A DNA stretch of 64,000 nt from Micavibrio aeruginosavorus_D (lineage in GTDB: Bacteria; Pseudomonadota; Alphaproteobacteria; Micavibrionales; Micavibrionaceae). Shown in pieces: positions 1 through 9,135 of this stretch (positions are counted from its first letter, which is position 1; each line of letters starts with the position of its first letter). The notes below the pieces were generated by a model. It saw only the letters and a list, made by a program, of their open reading frames with translations. It was not told where the DNA came from and made no database searches. The stretch is from the NCBI RefSeq assembly GCF_051245535.1, contig NZ_CP195303.1:930001-994000 (forward strand), read 5' to 3'. Made by a program: the position numbers and the translations under genes.

Positions 1-419
1 ATCAGCGGGCCGAAATCCTTGTCCTTCACCGCGCGTTTGCTTTCGTAATAGCGCGAGCGGTCATACCCATAACCAACGGCCTGATCCTGCAAATCGCACT
101 CACCGCCTTGGTCGCAAATCGGGCAATCCAGCGGGTGGTTGATCAGCAGCATTTCCATCACGCCCTTGCGTGCCTTTTTCACCATGTCGGTTTCCGTGAA
201 AACTTCCATGTTGTCGGCACAGGCCAGCGCGCACGAGGCCTGCGGCTTCGGCGGTCCGCCTTTAACCTCGACCAGACACATACGGCAGTTGGCCGGAACG
301 GTCAGGCGGTCGTGGTAGCAGAAACGCGGAATTTCAATTCCCAGCATTTCAGCGGCCTGAAGGATCGACGTGCCCTTTTCGACTTCGACTTCGATGTCAT
401 TGATCTTTAATTTTGGCAT
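1..419 (-). CDS. nuoG: NADH-quinone oxidoreductase subunit G, N-terminal part (runs off the left edge)
   Basis: This is the large iron-sulfur subunit of the complex I peripheral arm; it passes electrons from NuoE/F toward the quinone site. About 139 N-terminal residues are visible, beginning MPKLKINDIEVEVEKGTSI. They show the plant-type ferredoxin 2Fe-2S cysteines (FCYHDRL...ANCRMCLVEV, then a further Cys in ASCALACADN). The following His/Cys 4Fe-4S motif is HPLDCPICDQGGECDLQD. The ATG at 419 overlaps the end of the upstream 247-aa gene by 13 bases, so translation is probably coupled. The rest of the gene lies outside the window. The identification is firm. Confidence 0.95.
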   Translation of the reverse strand, partial: MPKLKINDIEVEVEKGTSILQAAEMLGIEIPRFCYHDRLTVPANCRMCLVEVKGGPPKPQASCALACADNMEVFTETDMVKKARKGVMEMLLINHPLDCPICDQGGECDLQDQAVGYGYDRSRYYESKRAVKDKDFGPL

Positions 420-1150
420 GGTTTTGCTTCCTGCTTACTCATCCGCTGTGTCCAGTTGCGGGCTTCAACGATCACCGGGCGGCGATCCCACGACATCTGC
501 AACCAATCCTTGGTCGGAACGTGCAGCGTCTGGCGCAAAATTTCGCTCCAGCCCAATTTTTCAGCTTTTTCCGGTCCGAAATCCAGCACACCTTGCCATT
601 CGATCTCACCGTTACGAACATTTTTGTAAACGGTCAGCTTGTCGCCTTCATCCAGACAATTCAAACCATCATACCCGGGGCGGCCATATTCATGGACGGA
701 CCAGATAAACCCTTCGGTTCCCGTTTCACAAAACGCATTCAGCGCACCGAACAGAACGCGTCCGTCCTTGCGCTCCAACCGTGCCGGCAGGGCGGCATGG
801 AACATGCCCGTCCACTCCCGCGGCTGCAGACCTTTTTGCAGGCCATGATGATACTGGCTACGGTCATAATCGACCGTGCCTTCCCACTGCACATCGCCTT
901 CGGTGACGGTTTTAAAAACTTTCACCAGATCGCCGCTTTCAAATTTAATTTTATCCAGCTTCGGCTTGTTGAACAGCTTTACGCCCCAATCATAGGCCGC
1001 GCGCATTGTGCGGAACCCGCATCCATTGATTTCTTTGTTCAGCTTGTCAGCCTTGGCTTGATCTTCCGGCGTGGCATACGGCAACTCGACCCACATCGCG
1101 GTCAAGATCCCGGATTTTTTCACACGGCGTAATGGGGTCACTTTGCTCAT
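407..1150 (-). CDS. Unknown 247-aa protein inside the nuo operon, with an internal duplication
   Basis: This protein lies between nuoF and nuoG. Its ATG overlaps the nuoF stop by 4 bases (ATGA) and its stop overlaps the nuoG start, so it is made together with complex I subunits. I do not recognise a family. Two similar stretches can be seen. One, around residues 70-120, contains SGDLVKVFKTVTEGDVQWEG. The other, around residues 170-230, contains EGDKLTVYKNVRNGEIEWQG. Each is followed by a W-containing segment ending in RLE or IVE. There is no signal peptide, membrane segment or cysteine cluster, so it is probably cytoplasmic. An assembly factor or accessory subunit is an inference from position only. 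Extra unknown reading frames are known in alphaproteobacterial nuo/nqo operons. Confidence 0.8.
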   Translation of the reverse strand: MSKVTPLRRVKKSGILTAMWVELPYATPEDQAKADKLNKEINGCGFRTMRAAYDWGVKLFNKPKLDKIKFESGDLVKVFKTVTEGDVQWEGTVDYDRSQYHHGLQKGLQPREWTGMFHAALPARLERKDGRVLFGALNAFCETGTEGFIWSVHEYGRPGYDGLNCLDEGDKLTVYKNVRNGEIEWQGVLDFGPEKAEKLGWSEILRQTLHVPTKDWLQMSWDRRPVIVEARNWTQRMSKQEAKPCQN

Positions 1151-2439
1151 GCTGCCCTCGCCGCAATTTTACGATATTCCATGATGCGTTTTTCCATTTC
1201 TGGACGGAAATGGCGGATCAATCCTTGGATCGGCCAAGCCGCCGCATCACCCAAGGCACAAATGGTGTGCCCTTCAACCTGCTTGGTCACATCCCACAAC
1301 ATGTCGATTTCCTCAACCGTTGCGTTGCCCTTGACCATGCGGGTCATCACGCGCCACATCCAGCCCGTGCCCTCACGGCACGGCGTGCATTGGCCGCATG
1401 ATTCATGCTTGTAGAATTCGGCCAGACGCGCGATGGCGTAGACGATGTCCGTCGATTTATCCATGACGATCACGCCAGCGGTGCCAAGGCCGGAGCCCGC
1501 CGCCCGCAGGGAGTCAAAGTCCATAATAACCGTGTCGCACACGTCACGCGGCAGCAACGGTGTGGATGAACCACCCGGAATAACCGCCAACAGATTGTCC
1601 CAACCACCGCGAACACCGCCGCAATGCTTGTCGATCAGCTCTTTCAGCGTGATGCCCATGGCTTCTTCGACGTTGCACGGGTTGTTGACGTGACCGGACA
1701 CACAGAACAATTTCGTGCCCGTGTTTTTCTCATCCCGGCCAATGCCCGCAAACCATGAACCACCACGGCGCAGAATGGTCGGCGCCACGGCAATGGTTTC
1801 CACGTTGTTCACCGTCGTCGGACAGGAATACAAACCCGCCATCGCCGGGAACGGTGGTTTGTTCCGCGGCTCGCCCTTTTTGCCCTCAAGACTGTTCAGC
1901 AACGCGGTTTCTTCACCGCAAATATAGGCCCCAGCCCCACGGTGCAAAATAACGTCAAAATCCCAACCGGACCCCGCCGCGTTTTTTCCCAGCAGACCAG
2001 CGGCATACGCTTCTTTAATCGCCTTAACGACAGCGGAGCCTTCGTTATAAAATTCACCGCGAATGTAGATGTACGCCGCGTGCGCATTCATGGCGAAGCC
2101 AGCGATCAACGCGCCTTCGATCAATTTATGCGGTTCGTTGCGCAGGATGTCGCGGTCTTTACACGTACCGGGTTCGGATTCGTCGGCGTTGATGACCAGA
2201 TAGCTCGGGCGGCCATCCGGGTTTTCCTTCGGCATAAACGACCATTTCATACCCGTCGGGAAACCGGCACCACCGCGACCGCGCAGACCGGATTTTTTCA
2301 TCTCATCGATGATCCAGTCGCGGCCCTTCGCGATAATGTCCTTGGTGTTGTCCCAATCGCCACGCGCTTTCGCGTAGTCCAGCGAATAGGGTTCCCAACC
2401 ATAGATGTTCGTAAAAATACGGTCTTTATCGTCCAACAT
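1147..2439 (-). CDS. nuoF: NADH-quinone oxidoreductase subunit F (NADH- and FMN-binding)
   Basis: NuoF oxidises NADH through FMN and passes electrons to the NuoE/NuoG iron-sulfur clusters on the cytoplasmic arm of complex I. The 430-aa protein shows the NADH-binding glycine-rich GRGGAGFPTG near residue 54, the FMN loop HRGAGAYICGEETAL, and the 4Fe-4S cysteines ESCGQCTPCREG plus the later HTICALGD. The start chosen is the ATG at 2439 (MLDDKDRIF). It overlaps the nuoE stop by one base (TGATG) and gives the usual family length. An upstream in-frame extension to 2505 would lie inside nuoE and looks spurious. Confidence 0.96.
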   Translation of the reverse strand: MLDDKDRIFTNIYGWEPYSLDYAKARGDWDNTKDIIAKGRDWIIDEMKKSGLRGRGGAGFPTGMKWSFMPKENPDGRPSYLVINADESEPGTCKDRDILRNEPHKLIEGALIAGFAMNAHAAYIYIRGEFYNEGSAVVKAIKEAYAAGLLGKNAAGSGWDFDVILHRGAGAYICGEETALLNSLEGKKGEPRNKPPFPAMAGLYSCPTTVNNVETIAVAPTILRRGGSWFAGIGRDEKNTGTKLFCVSGHVNNPCNVEEAMGITLKELIDKHCGGVRGGWDNLLAVIPGGSSTPLLPRDVCDTVIMDFDSLRAAGSGLGTAGVIVMDKSTDIVYAIARLAEFYKHESCGQCTPCREGTGWMWRVMTRMVKGNATVEEIDMLWDVTKQVEGHTICALGDAAAWPIQGLIRHFRPEMEKRIMEYRKIAARAA

Positions 2440-3092
2440 CACACAACTCCAACTTTCTTCGCCAGATCTTCCAACGATGTCGGCCCGGCGGCGGACATGG
2501 AGCATTTACGGCCCGTTTGCGATCCAACCGGAACATCTTTCCCGTCTTTCAGTGCGCTCAGAATATCCTTCATGCGCAACGGGCTCAGATCTTCATAAAA
2601 ATCATCATTGATCTGGATCATCGGCGCATTCACGCACGCGCCCAGACATTCCACTTCCACCACCGTGAACATGCCGTCCTTGGTGTTTTCGCCGGTTTTG
2701 ATGCCCAGATGATCTTCGCAGGCCTTTTTAATATCGCCTGCACCGCACAGCCAGCACGGCGTGGTCGTGCAAACCTGCACCAGATATTTCCCAACCGGGG
2801 CCAGATTGTACATGGAGTAGAAGGTCGCAACCTCGTACACCTTGATTTTCGGCATATCCAGAATGCGGGCAATTTCATCCATCGCGGCGCGCGGAATCCA
2901 GCCACCGAACGGCGGCGTTGCTTTCGCGCCATCTTCGGCCAATTGCCGTTGCGCCAGATCCAGCAGCGGCATGGTTGCGCTGCGCTGGCGGCCTTCCGGA
3001 TAACGGGAGATAATTTCCTCTACCTGCGCGGTGTCGCGGAAGGTAAAATTCTCCGGCTGATAATCTGCATTCAGGTCGACGTGCTTTTTCAC
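2439..3092 (-). CDS. nuoE: NADH-quinone oxidoreductase subunit E (2Fe-2S)
   Basis: NuoE is the thioredoxin-fold 2Fe-2S subunit that pairs with NuoF in the NADH dehydrogenase module. The 217-aa protein carries the four ligands as CTTTPCWLCGA and, about 40 residues later, ECLGACVNAP. The start is a GTG at 3092 preceded by CGGAG. The upstream gap of about 20 bases to the 144-aa gene is short, so the genes are one transcript. A C-terminal extension after the iron-sulfur domain (about residues 180-217) is seen in several alphaproteobacterial homologues. Confidence 0.95.
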   Translation of the reverse strand: MKKHVDLNADYQPENFTFRDTAQVEEIISRYPEGRQRSATMPLLDLAQRQLAEDGAKATPPFGGWIPRAAMDEIARILDMPKIKVYEVATFYSMYNLAPVGKYLVQVCTTTPCWLCGAGDIKKACEDHLGIKTGENTKDGMFTVVEVECLGACVNAPMIQINDDFYEDLSPLRMKDILSALKDGKDVPVGSQTGRKCSMSAAGPTSLEDLAKKVGVV

Positions 3093-3111
3093 GGCGATAC
3101 TCCGTTCGTTT

Positions 3112-3546
3112 CTACTTCTTTAAATCGTCAATTTTTTCCGGCTTGCCCGTTGGCGCGGCAATCTGGTTGCGGCGCAGAGCTTCGGACAGTTGTTCCTTGC
3201 TGCATCCCGCCACGCGTTTACCCATCAGGATATCGTCGCCTTCGGTGCCAAACACATTCAAGCGTTTCGACGGGGTCATGATAAACGCGCCCTTATCCGT
3301 CAATTCAACAACCGTGCCCTCTTCGTCCGTATAACGGCCGGGGGCCAACGCCATCACCATTTCATCGGCGATGCGGCCATTGGGCTGGCGCCCTTCCTTA
3401 CCGAAATTGCGACCTTCACTGTCTTCACAGAACGCTTCGATGCTTTCCCATCCCATTTCGGCACGGGCCGGGGTCGTCACAAAGCATGTAATGGCCAAGC
3501 CGATCACAGCCGATACCGCCAGAATGATTGTATGAATAAAAGGCAT
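3112..3546 (-). CDS. Unknown exported 144-aa protein between nuoD and nuoE
   Basis: The start is the ATG at 3546, overlapping the nuoD stop by one base (TAATG). This gives a clear signal peptide, MPFIHTIILAVSAVIGLA, with a likely cleavage after ARA near residue 27. The mature part contains two cysteines (EAFCEDSEG and VAGCSKEQL) that could form a disulfide. A longer upstream in-frame start would bury the signal peptide and overlap nuoD, so I reject it. I recognise no family. An envelope protein expressed in step with complex I could act in assembly or stability, but nothing in the sequence proves it. Confidence 0.75.
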   Translation of the reverse strand: MPFIHTIILAVSAVIGLAITCFVTTPARAEMGWESIEAFCEDSEGRNFGKEGRQPNGRIADEMVMALAPGRYTDEEGTVVELTDKGAFIMTPSKRLNVFGTEGDDILMGKRVAGCSKEQLSEALRRNQIAAPTGKPEKIDDLKK

Positions 3547-4766
3547 TAGCGGTCGATCTCCCCGAACACGATGTCCATGGAGCCGATATTGGCGACCACG
3601 TCGGCCAGCATGTGGCCACGGCTCATGAAATCCAGCCCTTGCAGGTGCAGGAATCCCGGCGCACGAATACGGCAACGGTACGGACGGCTGCTGCCATCGG
3701 ATACCAGATACACACCAAACTCGCCCTTCGGCGCTTCCACAGCGGCATAAGTTTCGCCCGCCGGAACGTGGTATCCCTCAGTGTAAAGTTTGAAATGGTG
3801 GATCAACGCCTCCATCGAGGATTTCATTTCCCCTCGCGACGGCGGTGCGATCTTGCGATCATCAACCTTCACCGGACCACCCGGCATTTGTTGAATCGCT
3901 TGCTTCATGATTTTCAGCGACTGGCGCATTTCTTCCATGCGAACCAGATAACGGGCATAGCAATCGCCCGTTTTACCAACCGGAATGTCGAAATCCATGT
4001 CGGCGTAAACTTCGTACGGCTGTGATTTACGCAAATCCCACGCAACGCCGGATCCGCGCAACATCGGGCCGGTAAAGCCCCAGTTCAGCGCTTCTTCCTT
4101 CGTCACAACGCCGATATCCACGGTCCGCTGTTTGAAAATACGGTTTCCGGTCATCAGGTCATCAAGGTCATCAATGACCGCCGGAACGGATTTTTCAACC
4201 CAATCCATCATGTCATCCAGCAAACCCGCCGGAAGATCTTGTGACACGCCACCCGGACGGAAATAGTTCGCGTGCAGACGGGCGCCGCACACGCGTTCAT
4301 AGAACTCCATGCCTTTCTCACGCTCTTCAAATCCCCACAGGGCCGGCGTAATCGCGCCAATATCCAGCGCAAAAGTGGTGATGTTCAGAAGGTGGTTCAG
4401 AACGCGACCCAGTTCGCAATACAGAACGCGGATATATTGCGCCCGTTTCGGAACCGTAATGCCCAGTAATTTTTCCGTGGCCAGCGCGAACGCGTGTTCC
4501 TGGTTCATCGGGGCCACATAATCCAGACGGTCGAAATACGGCACCGCCTGCATATACGTCTTATATTCAATCAGCTTTTCCGTGCCACGGTGCAACAGAC
4601 CAATGTGCGGATCGGCGCGCTCAACAACTTCGCCTTCCATCTCCAGCACCAGACGCAGCACACCGTGCGCGGCCGGGTGTTGTGGGCCGAAGTTCATGGT
4701 GTACGGGCGGATTTGTGTTTCTTCGCCAATATCCAGCGCGGCACTATCGTTCTTTATGGAGCCCAT
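3546..4766 (-). CDS. nuoD: NADH-quinone oxidoreductase subunit D (49-kDa subunit)
   Basis: NuoD is the 49-kDa subunit forming the quinone-binding pocket together with NuoB; it is related to NiFe hydrogenase large subunits. The 406-aa length and the motifs NFGPQHPAAHGVLRLVLEMEGE, HIGLLHRGTEKL and GVYLVSDGSSRPYRCRIRAP are typical. The start at 4766 is preceded by GGAGGAG and overlaps the nuoC stop by one base (TAATG). NuoC and NuoD are separate proteins here, as in other alphaproteobacteria and unlike the NuoCD fusion of E. coli. Confidence 0.97.
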   Translation of the reverse strand: MGSIKNDSAALDIGEETQIRPYTMNFGPQHPAAHGVLRLVLEMEGEVVERADPHIGLLHRGTEKLIEYKTYMQAVPYFDRLDYVAPMNQEHAFALATEKLLGITVPKRAQYIRVLYCELGRVLNHLLNITTFALDIGAITPALWGFEEREKGMEFYERVCGARLHANYFRPGGVSQDLPAGLLDDMMDWVEKSVPAVIDDLDDLMTGNRIFKQRTVDIGVVTKEEALNWGFTGPMLRGSGVAWDLRKSQPYEVYADMDFDIPVGKTGDCYARYLVRMEEMRQSLKIMKQAIQQMPGGPVKVDDRKIAPPSRGEMKSSMEALIHHFKLYTEGYHVPAGETYAAVEAPKGEFGVYLVSDGSSRPYRCRIRAPGFLHLQGLDFMSRGHMLADVVANIGSMDIVFGEIDR

Positions 4767-5437
4767 TACGCGTCTCCTCCTACGGATTTCTGCTTCGGAT
4801 CACGGTAACCGAAATTCGGCTTCACCGCTTTTTCATCACCTGGCAATTGCACATCGACCATACCTTCCCACGGGCTGGTATAATCGAACCGGCGGAAATC
4901 CTGGGTCAGTTTCACGGGTTCATACACCACGCGCTTCAATTCCTCGTCATAACGCAGCTCAACATAGCCGGTCAGCGGAAAGTCTTTACGCTGCGGGTGC
5001 CCTTCGAAACCATAGTCGGTCAGAATACGGCGCAAATCCGGGTTGCCCGTGAAATACACGCCATACATGTCCCACACTTCACGCTCCAGCCAGCCTGCAC
5101 CGCTGAACACGCTGACAACGGACGGCACCGGCGTATCTTCCGCCGCGCTCAGTTTGACGCGCACGCGCTGGTTCTGGGTAATGGACAACAGGTTGTAAAC
5201 AACCTCAAAACGCTCCGGACGATCCGGGAAATCGACACCGCAAATATCGATGATTGTCGTGAACTGGCACTCCATATCATCGCGCAGGAATTGCAGAACC
5301 GGAATAATATGATCACGCTTGATCGTGAACACGGGCGTGCCGCGTTCAACGGTGTGTTCAATCACCGCACGGTCCAGGCTTTCGTGAATATGTTCGGCCA
5401 GATCCATGATGGATTCGAGGGCGCCTTCATCGGACAT
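4766..5437 (-). CDS. nuoC: NADH-quinone oxidoreductase subunit C (30-kDa subunit)
   Basis: NuoC is the 30-kDa connecting subunit of the complex I peripheral arm. The 223-aa protein contains the family signature WLEREVWDMYGVYFTGNPDLRRILTDYGFEGHP across about residues 115-150, followed by RKDFPLTGYVELRYDEE. The ATG at 5437 is preceded by GGAGCGAG at good spacing. The stop overlaps the nuoD start. Nothing unusual is seen. Confidence 0.96.
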   Translation of the reverse strand: MSDEGALESIMDLAEHIHESLDRAVIEHTVERGTPVFTIKRDHIIPVLQFLRDDMECQFTTIIDICGVDFPDRPERFEVVYNLLSITQNQRVRVKLSAAEDTPVPSVVSVFSGAGWLEREVWDMYGVYFTGNPDLRRILTDYGFEGHPQRKDFPLTGYVELRYDEELKRVVYEPVKLTQDFRRFDYTSPWEGMVDVQLPGDEKAVKPNFGYRDPKQKSVGGDA

Positions 5438-5458
5438 GATCTTCTCGCTCCTCTACGC

Positions 5459-6034
5459 TTATCGAACGATCCGCGTGTCTTCACGCTGGATTTTCTTTTG
5501 CAATTGTAACAACCCGTAAACCAGCGCTTCCGCGGTCGGCGGGCATCCCGGCACGTAAATATCAACCGGAACGATCCGGTCGCATCCGCGCACGACGGAG
5601 TATGAATAATGGTAATACCCACCACCGTTCGCGCACGACCCCATCGAAACAACCCAGCGGGGTTCCGGCATCTGGTCATACACACGGCGCAGCGCCGGAG
5701 CCATTTTGTTGGTCAGCGTCCCGGCCACAATCATCACGTCGGATTGACGCGGGGATGGGCGCGGAATCATGCCGAAACGGTCGAGGTCATAACGGCTCAT
5801 ATACGCGTGGATCATCTCCACCGCACAGCACGCCAGACCGAACGTCATCGGCCACAAAGACCCGGTGCGCGCCCAGTCGAACAGATTATCGGCCTGCGTC
5901 AGCAGAAAACCTTTTTCATTCAAATGCTTTGAAATCGCGGCGGGCACAACGTCCTGCTTCGCGGCGGGTGGCATAACCAATCCGGTTTCAAGAGGCGCAG
6001 GCAGTGCGGTAAAGACGTGACGATCATGTGACAT
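5459..6034 (-). CDS. nuoB: NADH-quinone oxidoreductase subunit B (cluster N2)
   Basis: NuoB holds the terminal 4Fe-4S cluster N2 that reduces quinone. The 191-aa protein has the tandem cysteines in FGLACCAVEMIHA, then GSCANGGGYYHYSYSVVRGC and the final cysteine in VPGCPPTAEAL. The ATG at 6034 lies 6 bases after the nuoA stop, with its GGGAG ribosome-binding site inside the end of nuoA. An N-terminal stretch of about 45 residues before the conserved core is ordinary for the group. Confidence 0.97.
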   Translation of the reverse strand: MSHDRHVFTALPAPLETGLVMPPAAKQDVVPAAISKHLNEKGFLLTQADNLFDWARTGSLWPMTFGLACCAVEMIHAYMSRYDLDRFGMIPRPSPRQSDVMIVAGTLTNKMAPALRRVYDQMPEPRWVVSMGSCANGGGYYHYSYSVVRGCDRIVPVDIYVPGCPPTAEALVYGLLQLQKKIQREDTRIVR

Positions 6035-6040
6035 TGTTGA

Positions 6041-6412
6041 TTACTCCCAATCCAACGCGCCTTTTTTCCATTCATATATGAATCCAACGGTCAGAATTCC
6101 GAGGAATGTGACCATGGACCAGAACCCGAAAACGCCAATGTCGCCCAGCGTAATCGCCCAGGGAAACAGGAACGCAACTTCCAGATCGAAGATGATGAAC
6201 AGGATGGCGACCAGATAAAACCGCACATCAAATTTGTGCCGTGCATCGTCGAACGCATCGAAACCGCATTCATAAGCGGAGAGCTTGTTCACATCGGGAT
6301 TGCGTTTCCCGGCCAGCAATGATGCCACGATCATCGCAACCGACATGCCGCCCGCAATGACGATAAAAATAAGGATCGGAAGATAGTTCAGAAGAAGGTC
6401 TGAAGGGGCCAT
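6041..6412 (-). CDS. nuoA: NADH-quinone oxidoreductase subunit A
   Basis: NuoA is a small membrane subunit linking the two arms of complex I. From the ATG at 6412 it is 123 aa, matching the family; an in-frame start at 6481 would add a polar extension and is less likely. Three hydrophobic segments are visible (around residues 7-32, 64-85 and 90-112), with the conserved YECGFDAFDDARHKFDVRFYL loop. It is the first gene of the minus-strand nuo operon. The promoter must lie in the 258-base divergent gap to the ABC genes (6413-6670), where I cannot point to a clear sigma-70 box for either direction. Confidence 0.95.
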   Translation of the reverse strand: MAPSDLLLNYLPILIFIVIAGGMSVAMIVASLLAGKRNPDVNKLSAYECGFDAFDDARHKFDVRFYLVAILFIIFDLEVAFLFPWAITLGDIGVFGFWSMVTFLGILTVGFIYEWKKGALDWE

Positions 6413-6670
6413 GGTTCCCGCCTGATTCCAGAGGGTTAGATTACTTACGCGCCATTCATAAACCACAGAATCCCGCCCCACAAGCCCCAGATCGAGAGTT
6501 TCCAGCAGGCTTTTTATGCAAAGCGGTGCGATTAAGAATTATTCGCATTTAATGGCCGCTTGCCGTTTACAGTTTAAATATTTTCAACCACCACCTTTGG
6601 TATTAGACTGCATACACTACGCGTAAAATTCTCAGGCCTTTAAATTATCATATAGTTTGGAGCATTGTTG

Positions 6671-7630
6671 ATGCCGTTACTGAGTGTTCAAAACCTTTAT
6701 TACGATTACGGCCTGAAAAAAGCGCTCGAGGATGTCAGCTTTGATATTCATGCCGGGCAAACAACCGCACTGGTCGGCCCGAACGGCGCCGGTAAAACTA
6801 CACTCCTTCGCTGCATCACTGGCCTTGATACGCCCATCTCCGGCTCCATCAAACTTTTCGGCGATGATCTTTATGATGACCCGCGCAAAGCCCGCCGCCG
6901 GATTGGTTACATTTCCGACTCATTTGGACTTTATGGGAAATTGACCGTCCGCCATTGCCTGCTGTACATGGCCCGCGCTTACAAGCTCCCGGCCAGCGAA
7001 CAAAATGCACGCGTGGATGAAGTCATCGCCCTTCTCGGTCTTCAAACTTATGAAAAAACACTGGCGCGGCAACTTTCTCGTGGCTGGCGGCAACGGGTTG
7101 GCATTGGCATGGCCATCATCCACAAACCCGACCTGCTGGTTCTGGACGAACCGGGTTCGGGCATGGACCCGGATTCCCGCCACGGCCTGTCGATCCTGTT
7201 GCGAACGCTGCGGGATCAGGGCGTGACCTGCATCGTCTCTTCACACATCCTGTCCGAACTGGAAGATTACTGCACCGATATGCTGGTCATTAAGAACGGT
7301 CAGGTGCTGGACCACGTGCATCTGAATGATGCCATTCATCAATCCCGGCCCACGCGCATGGTTCACATCCGCCTGTTCGAAAGCCACGACGCCCATCCGC
7401 ACCTGATGACCATCCGGTCCCAGATCAATGTCGTCAACGCCAACACCGTTGATGGACAGACCCACACCATCCTGGCCGAACTAAACGGCGGTGCGGCGGA
7501 ACAAACCCACCTGCTCTCCGCCCTCGTCGCTGCCAACGTCCCGGTTCTGGCCTTCCACGAACACAAACAGACTTTGCAAAACCAGTACATCGACCTCACC
7601 CGCAAAAATAATCAGGCCCGCGCATCATGA
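6671..7630 (+). CDS. ABC transporter ATP-binding protein
   Basis: This is the ATPase of an ABC-2 type exporter. The 319-aa protein has Walker A GPNGAGKTT near residue 37, a signature region LSRGWRQRVGIGMA and Walker B DLLVLDEPGSGMDPDSR, followed by the switch His in IVSSHIL. The C-terminal about 100 residues form an accessory domain with no motif I know. The start is the ATG at 6671 behind GGAG; TTG codons just upstream (6665, 6668) are less likely. The stop overlaps the permease start by 4 bases (ATGA), so the two form one unit. The substrate cannot be told from sequence. Confidence 0.9.
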   Translation: MPLLSVQNLYYDYGLKKALEDVSFDIHAGQTTALVGPNGAGKTTLLRCITGLDTPISGSIKLFGDDLYDDPRKARRRIGYISDSFGLYGKLTVRHCLLYMARAYKLPASEQNARVDEVIALLGLQTYEKTLARQLSRGWRQRVGIGMAIIHKPDLLVLDEPGSGMDPDSRHGLSILLRTLRDQGVTCIVSSHILSELEDYCTDMLVIKNGQVLDHVHLNDAIHQSRPTRMVHIRLFESHDAHPHLMTIRSQINVVNANTVDGQTHTILAELNGGAAEQTHLLSALVAANVPVLAFHEHKQTLQNQYIDLTRKNNQARAS

Positions 7631-9105
7631 CGATAAACCCGATTTTCACATCAAACCCATTCAAGAACCCGGAATTGCACCGCAATTTATGGATTGAATT
7701 TTCGTGGTTTAAAGCCTTGGCAATTCCCGCCCTGCTTTTGATCTTTATTTATCTGATCGCGCGCGGCGAGGACGATATTGCAGAAACAGCCAATAAAATC
7801 AGTCTGACGGCCGCTTTCTTCTTTTTCTATATTGGCGCGGTTTCCTCCGCCTCGAATGCGTTCAGGGATGAACTGAAAGATCGCACATGGGACTTCCAGC
7901 TCATGTCATCGCTCAATGCGTGGTCGCTTGGCTTTGGAAAATTCTTTGGGGCCGTCAGCTACTATTGGTTTTGTACAGCCATCTGCATGGCTATCTATCT
8001 GCTCAGTGCCCAATTCCTACCAGGAAAGGACACAAGCGATCCGATCTCAACAATGTTCAGCGGGCCGATCCTGTTTATTCTATGTGGCTATCTGGGCCAA
8101 CTCTGTGCCTATATCATGGCGCTACAGACGTTGCCCAATAACAAAGTTCGACAAAGCAGCACTCTTTTCTCTTCCGCCGTTGCTTTTTTCGTTGCCTCGG
8201 CCTTTGCCTTTGGCAGCTTGAGCATCTCCGCAGCCGGCCCGCTCCAATATTTAGCGGGCGCATCTGAACAAGCTTTCTTTACCCTCAACTGGTTCGGCTT
8301 CGAAATCCATTCCGCGTGGTTTTTCCTGTATAGTCTTTTCTTCTTCCTGTTCTGGGCTCATGTCGCCGTTTACCGCTCCATGCGCATTGAACTGCAATAT
8401 AAAACTATACCGTGGGTCTGGATCGTTTTTCTGCTCACCATGCTGATATACAGCACAGGCTGTGTAGACATTATCCTGCGCGACCGTGTCCTGATGGACG
8501 AACAAATTCGTTTTGCCCGCACGTTATTCGCCTGCACCGCCATGATTGGGGTTACGTATATCGGTGGATACAGCTACTCCAATAACTTTATCGGCTATTC
8601 CCGATTTTCAAACGCCCTGAAACGCCGCGACTACACCGCCGCATTCCGATCAACGCCACCATGGATCATCAGCGGAACCGCGGCCACAATCCTGCTCATG
8701 GCTCTGATTGTATGGCAAGGCAGCATCATGACAAATGATGGGGCACAATTATTTGCAGCGCCGCTTTTGGCTCTCACGCTTTTTGCCGCCCGGGATATAA
8801 TTATATTCCACACCATCTTTATTCCTGGCCTGACACGCTATAACGGGTTTGTTCTTATCGTCTACCTCCTCTGCGCCTATGTCTTTTCTGCCCTCATTCT
8901 TGAAGACTCAAATCCTGCCTTTTATCGCCCTATTATCGATTTAACCCCGCCTTACAAATCCGGCGGATATGCAGACGCCATTCCCGTCGCTATACAGGTC
9001 CTTCTGGCTGCGGCCTTATTCCAATTTTGCCTGCGTTTGGCCAAGAACAAACTGACCATGGATGGCATGAAAGAAAAAATGCAGGAGATTAAATCTCCTG
9101 CATAA
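7627..9105 (+). CDS. ABC transporter permease, ABC-2 type, about 12 membrane segments
   Basis: This is the membrane partner of the preceding ATPase, translationally coupled to it. The 492-aa protein has about twelve hydrophobic segments with short loops, more than the six of a minimal ABC-2 subunit, so it may be a fused two-half permease. The segment YIGAVSSASNAFRDELKDRTWDFQLMSSL, in the first loop, resembles the coupling region of ABC-2 exporters; the amphipathic EGDI-like helix is not obvious. It ends on a charged helix (KNKLTMDGMKEKMQEIKS). Substrate unknown. Confidence 0.8.
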   Translation: MTINPIFTSNPFKNPELHRNLWIEFSWFKALAIPALLLIFIYLIARGEDDIAETANKISLTAAFFFFYIGAVSSASNAFRDELKDRTWDFQLMSSLNAWSLGFGKFFGAVSYYWFCTAICMAIYLLSAQFLPGKDTSDPISTMFSGPILFILCGYLGQLCAYIMALQTLPNNKVRQSSTLFSSAVAFFVASAFAFGSLSISAAGPLQYLAGASEQAFFTLNWFGFEIHSAWFFLYSLFFFLFWAHVAVYRSMRIELQYKTIPWVWIVFLLTMLIYSTGCVDIILRDRVLMDEQIRFARTLFACTAMIGVTYIGGYSYSNNFIGYSRFSNALKRRDYTAAFRSTPPWIISGTAATILLMALIVWQGSIMTNDGAQLFAAPLLALTLFAARDIIIFHTIFIPGLTRYNGFVLIVYLLCAYVFSALILEDSNPAFYRPIIDLTPPYKSGGYADAIPVAIQVLLAAALFQFCLRLAKNKLTMDGMKEKMQEIKSPA

Positions 9106-9135
9106 TTCGGGACGACTGGACCAGTACCATTTTCT

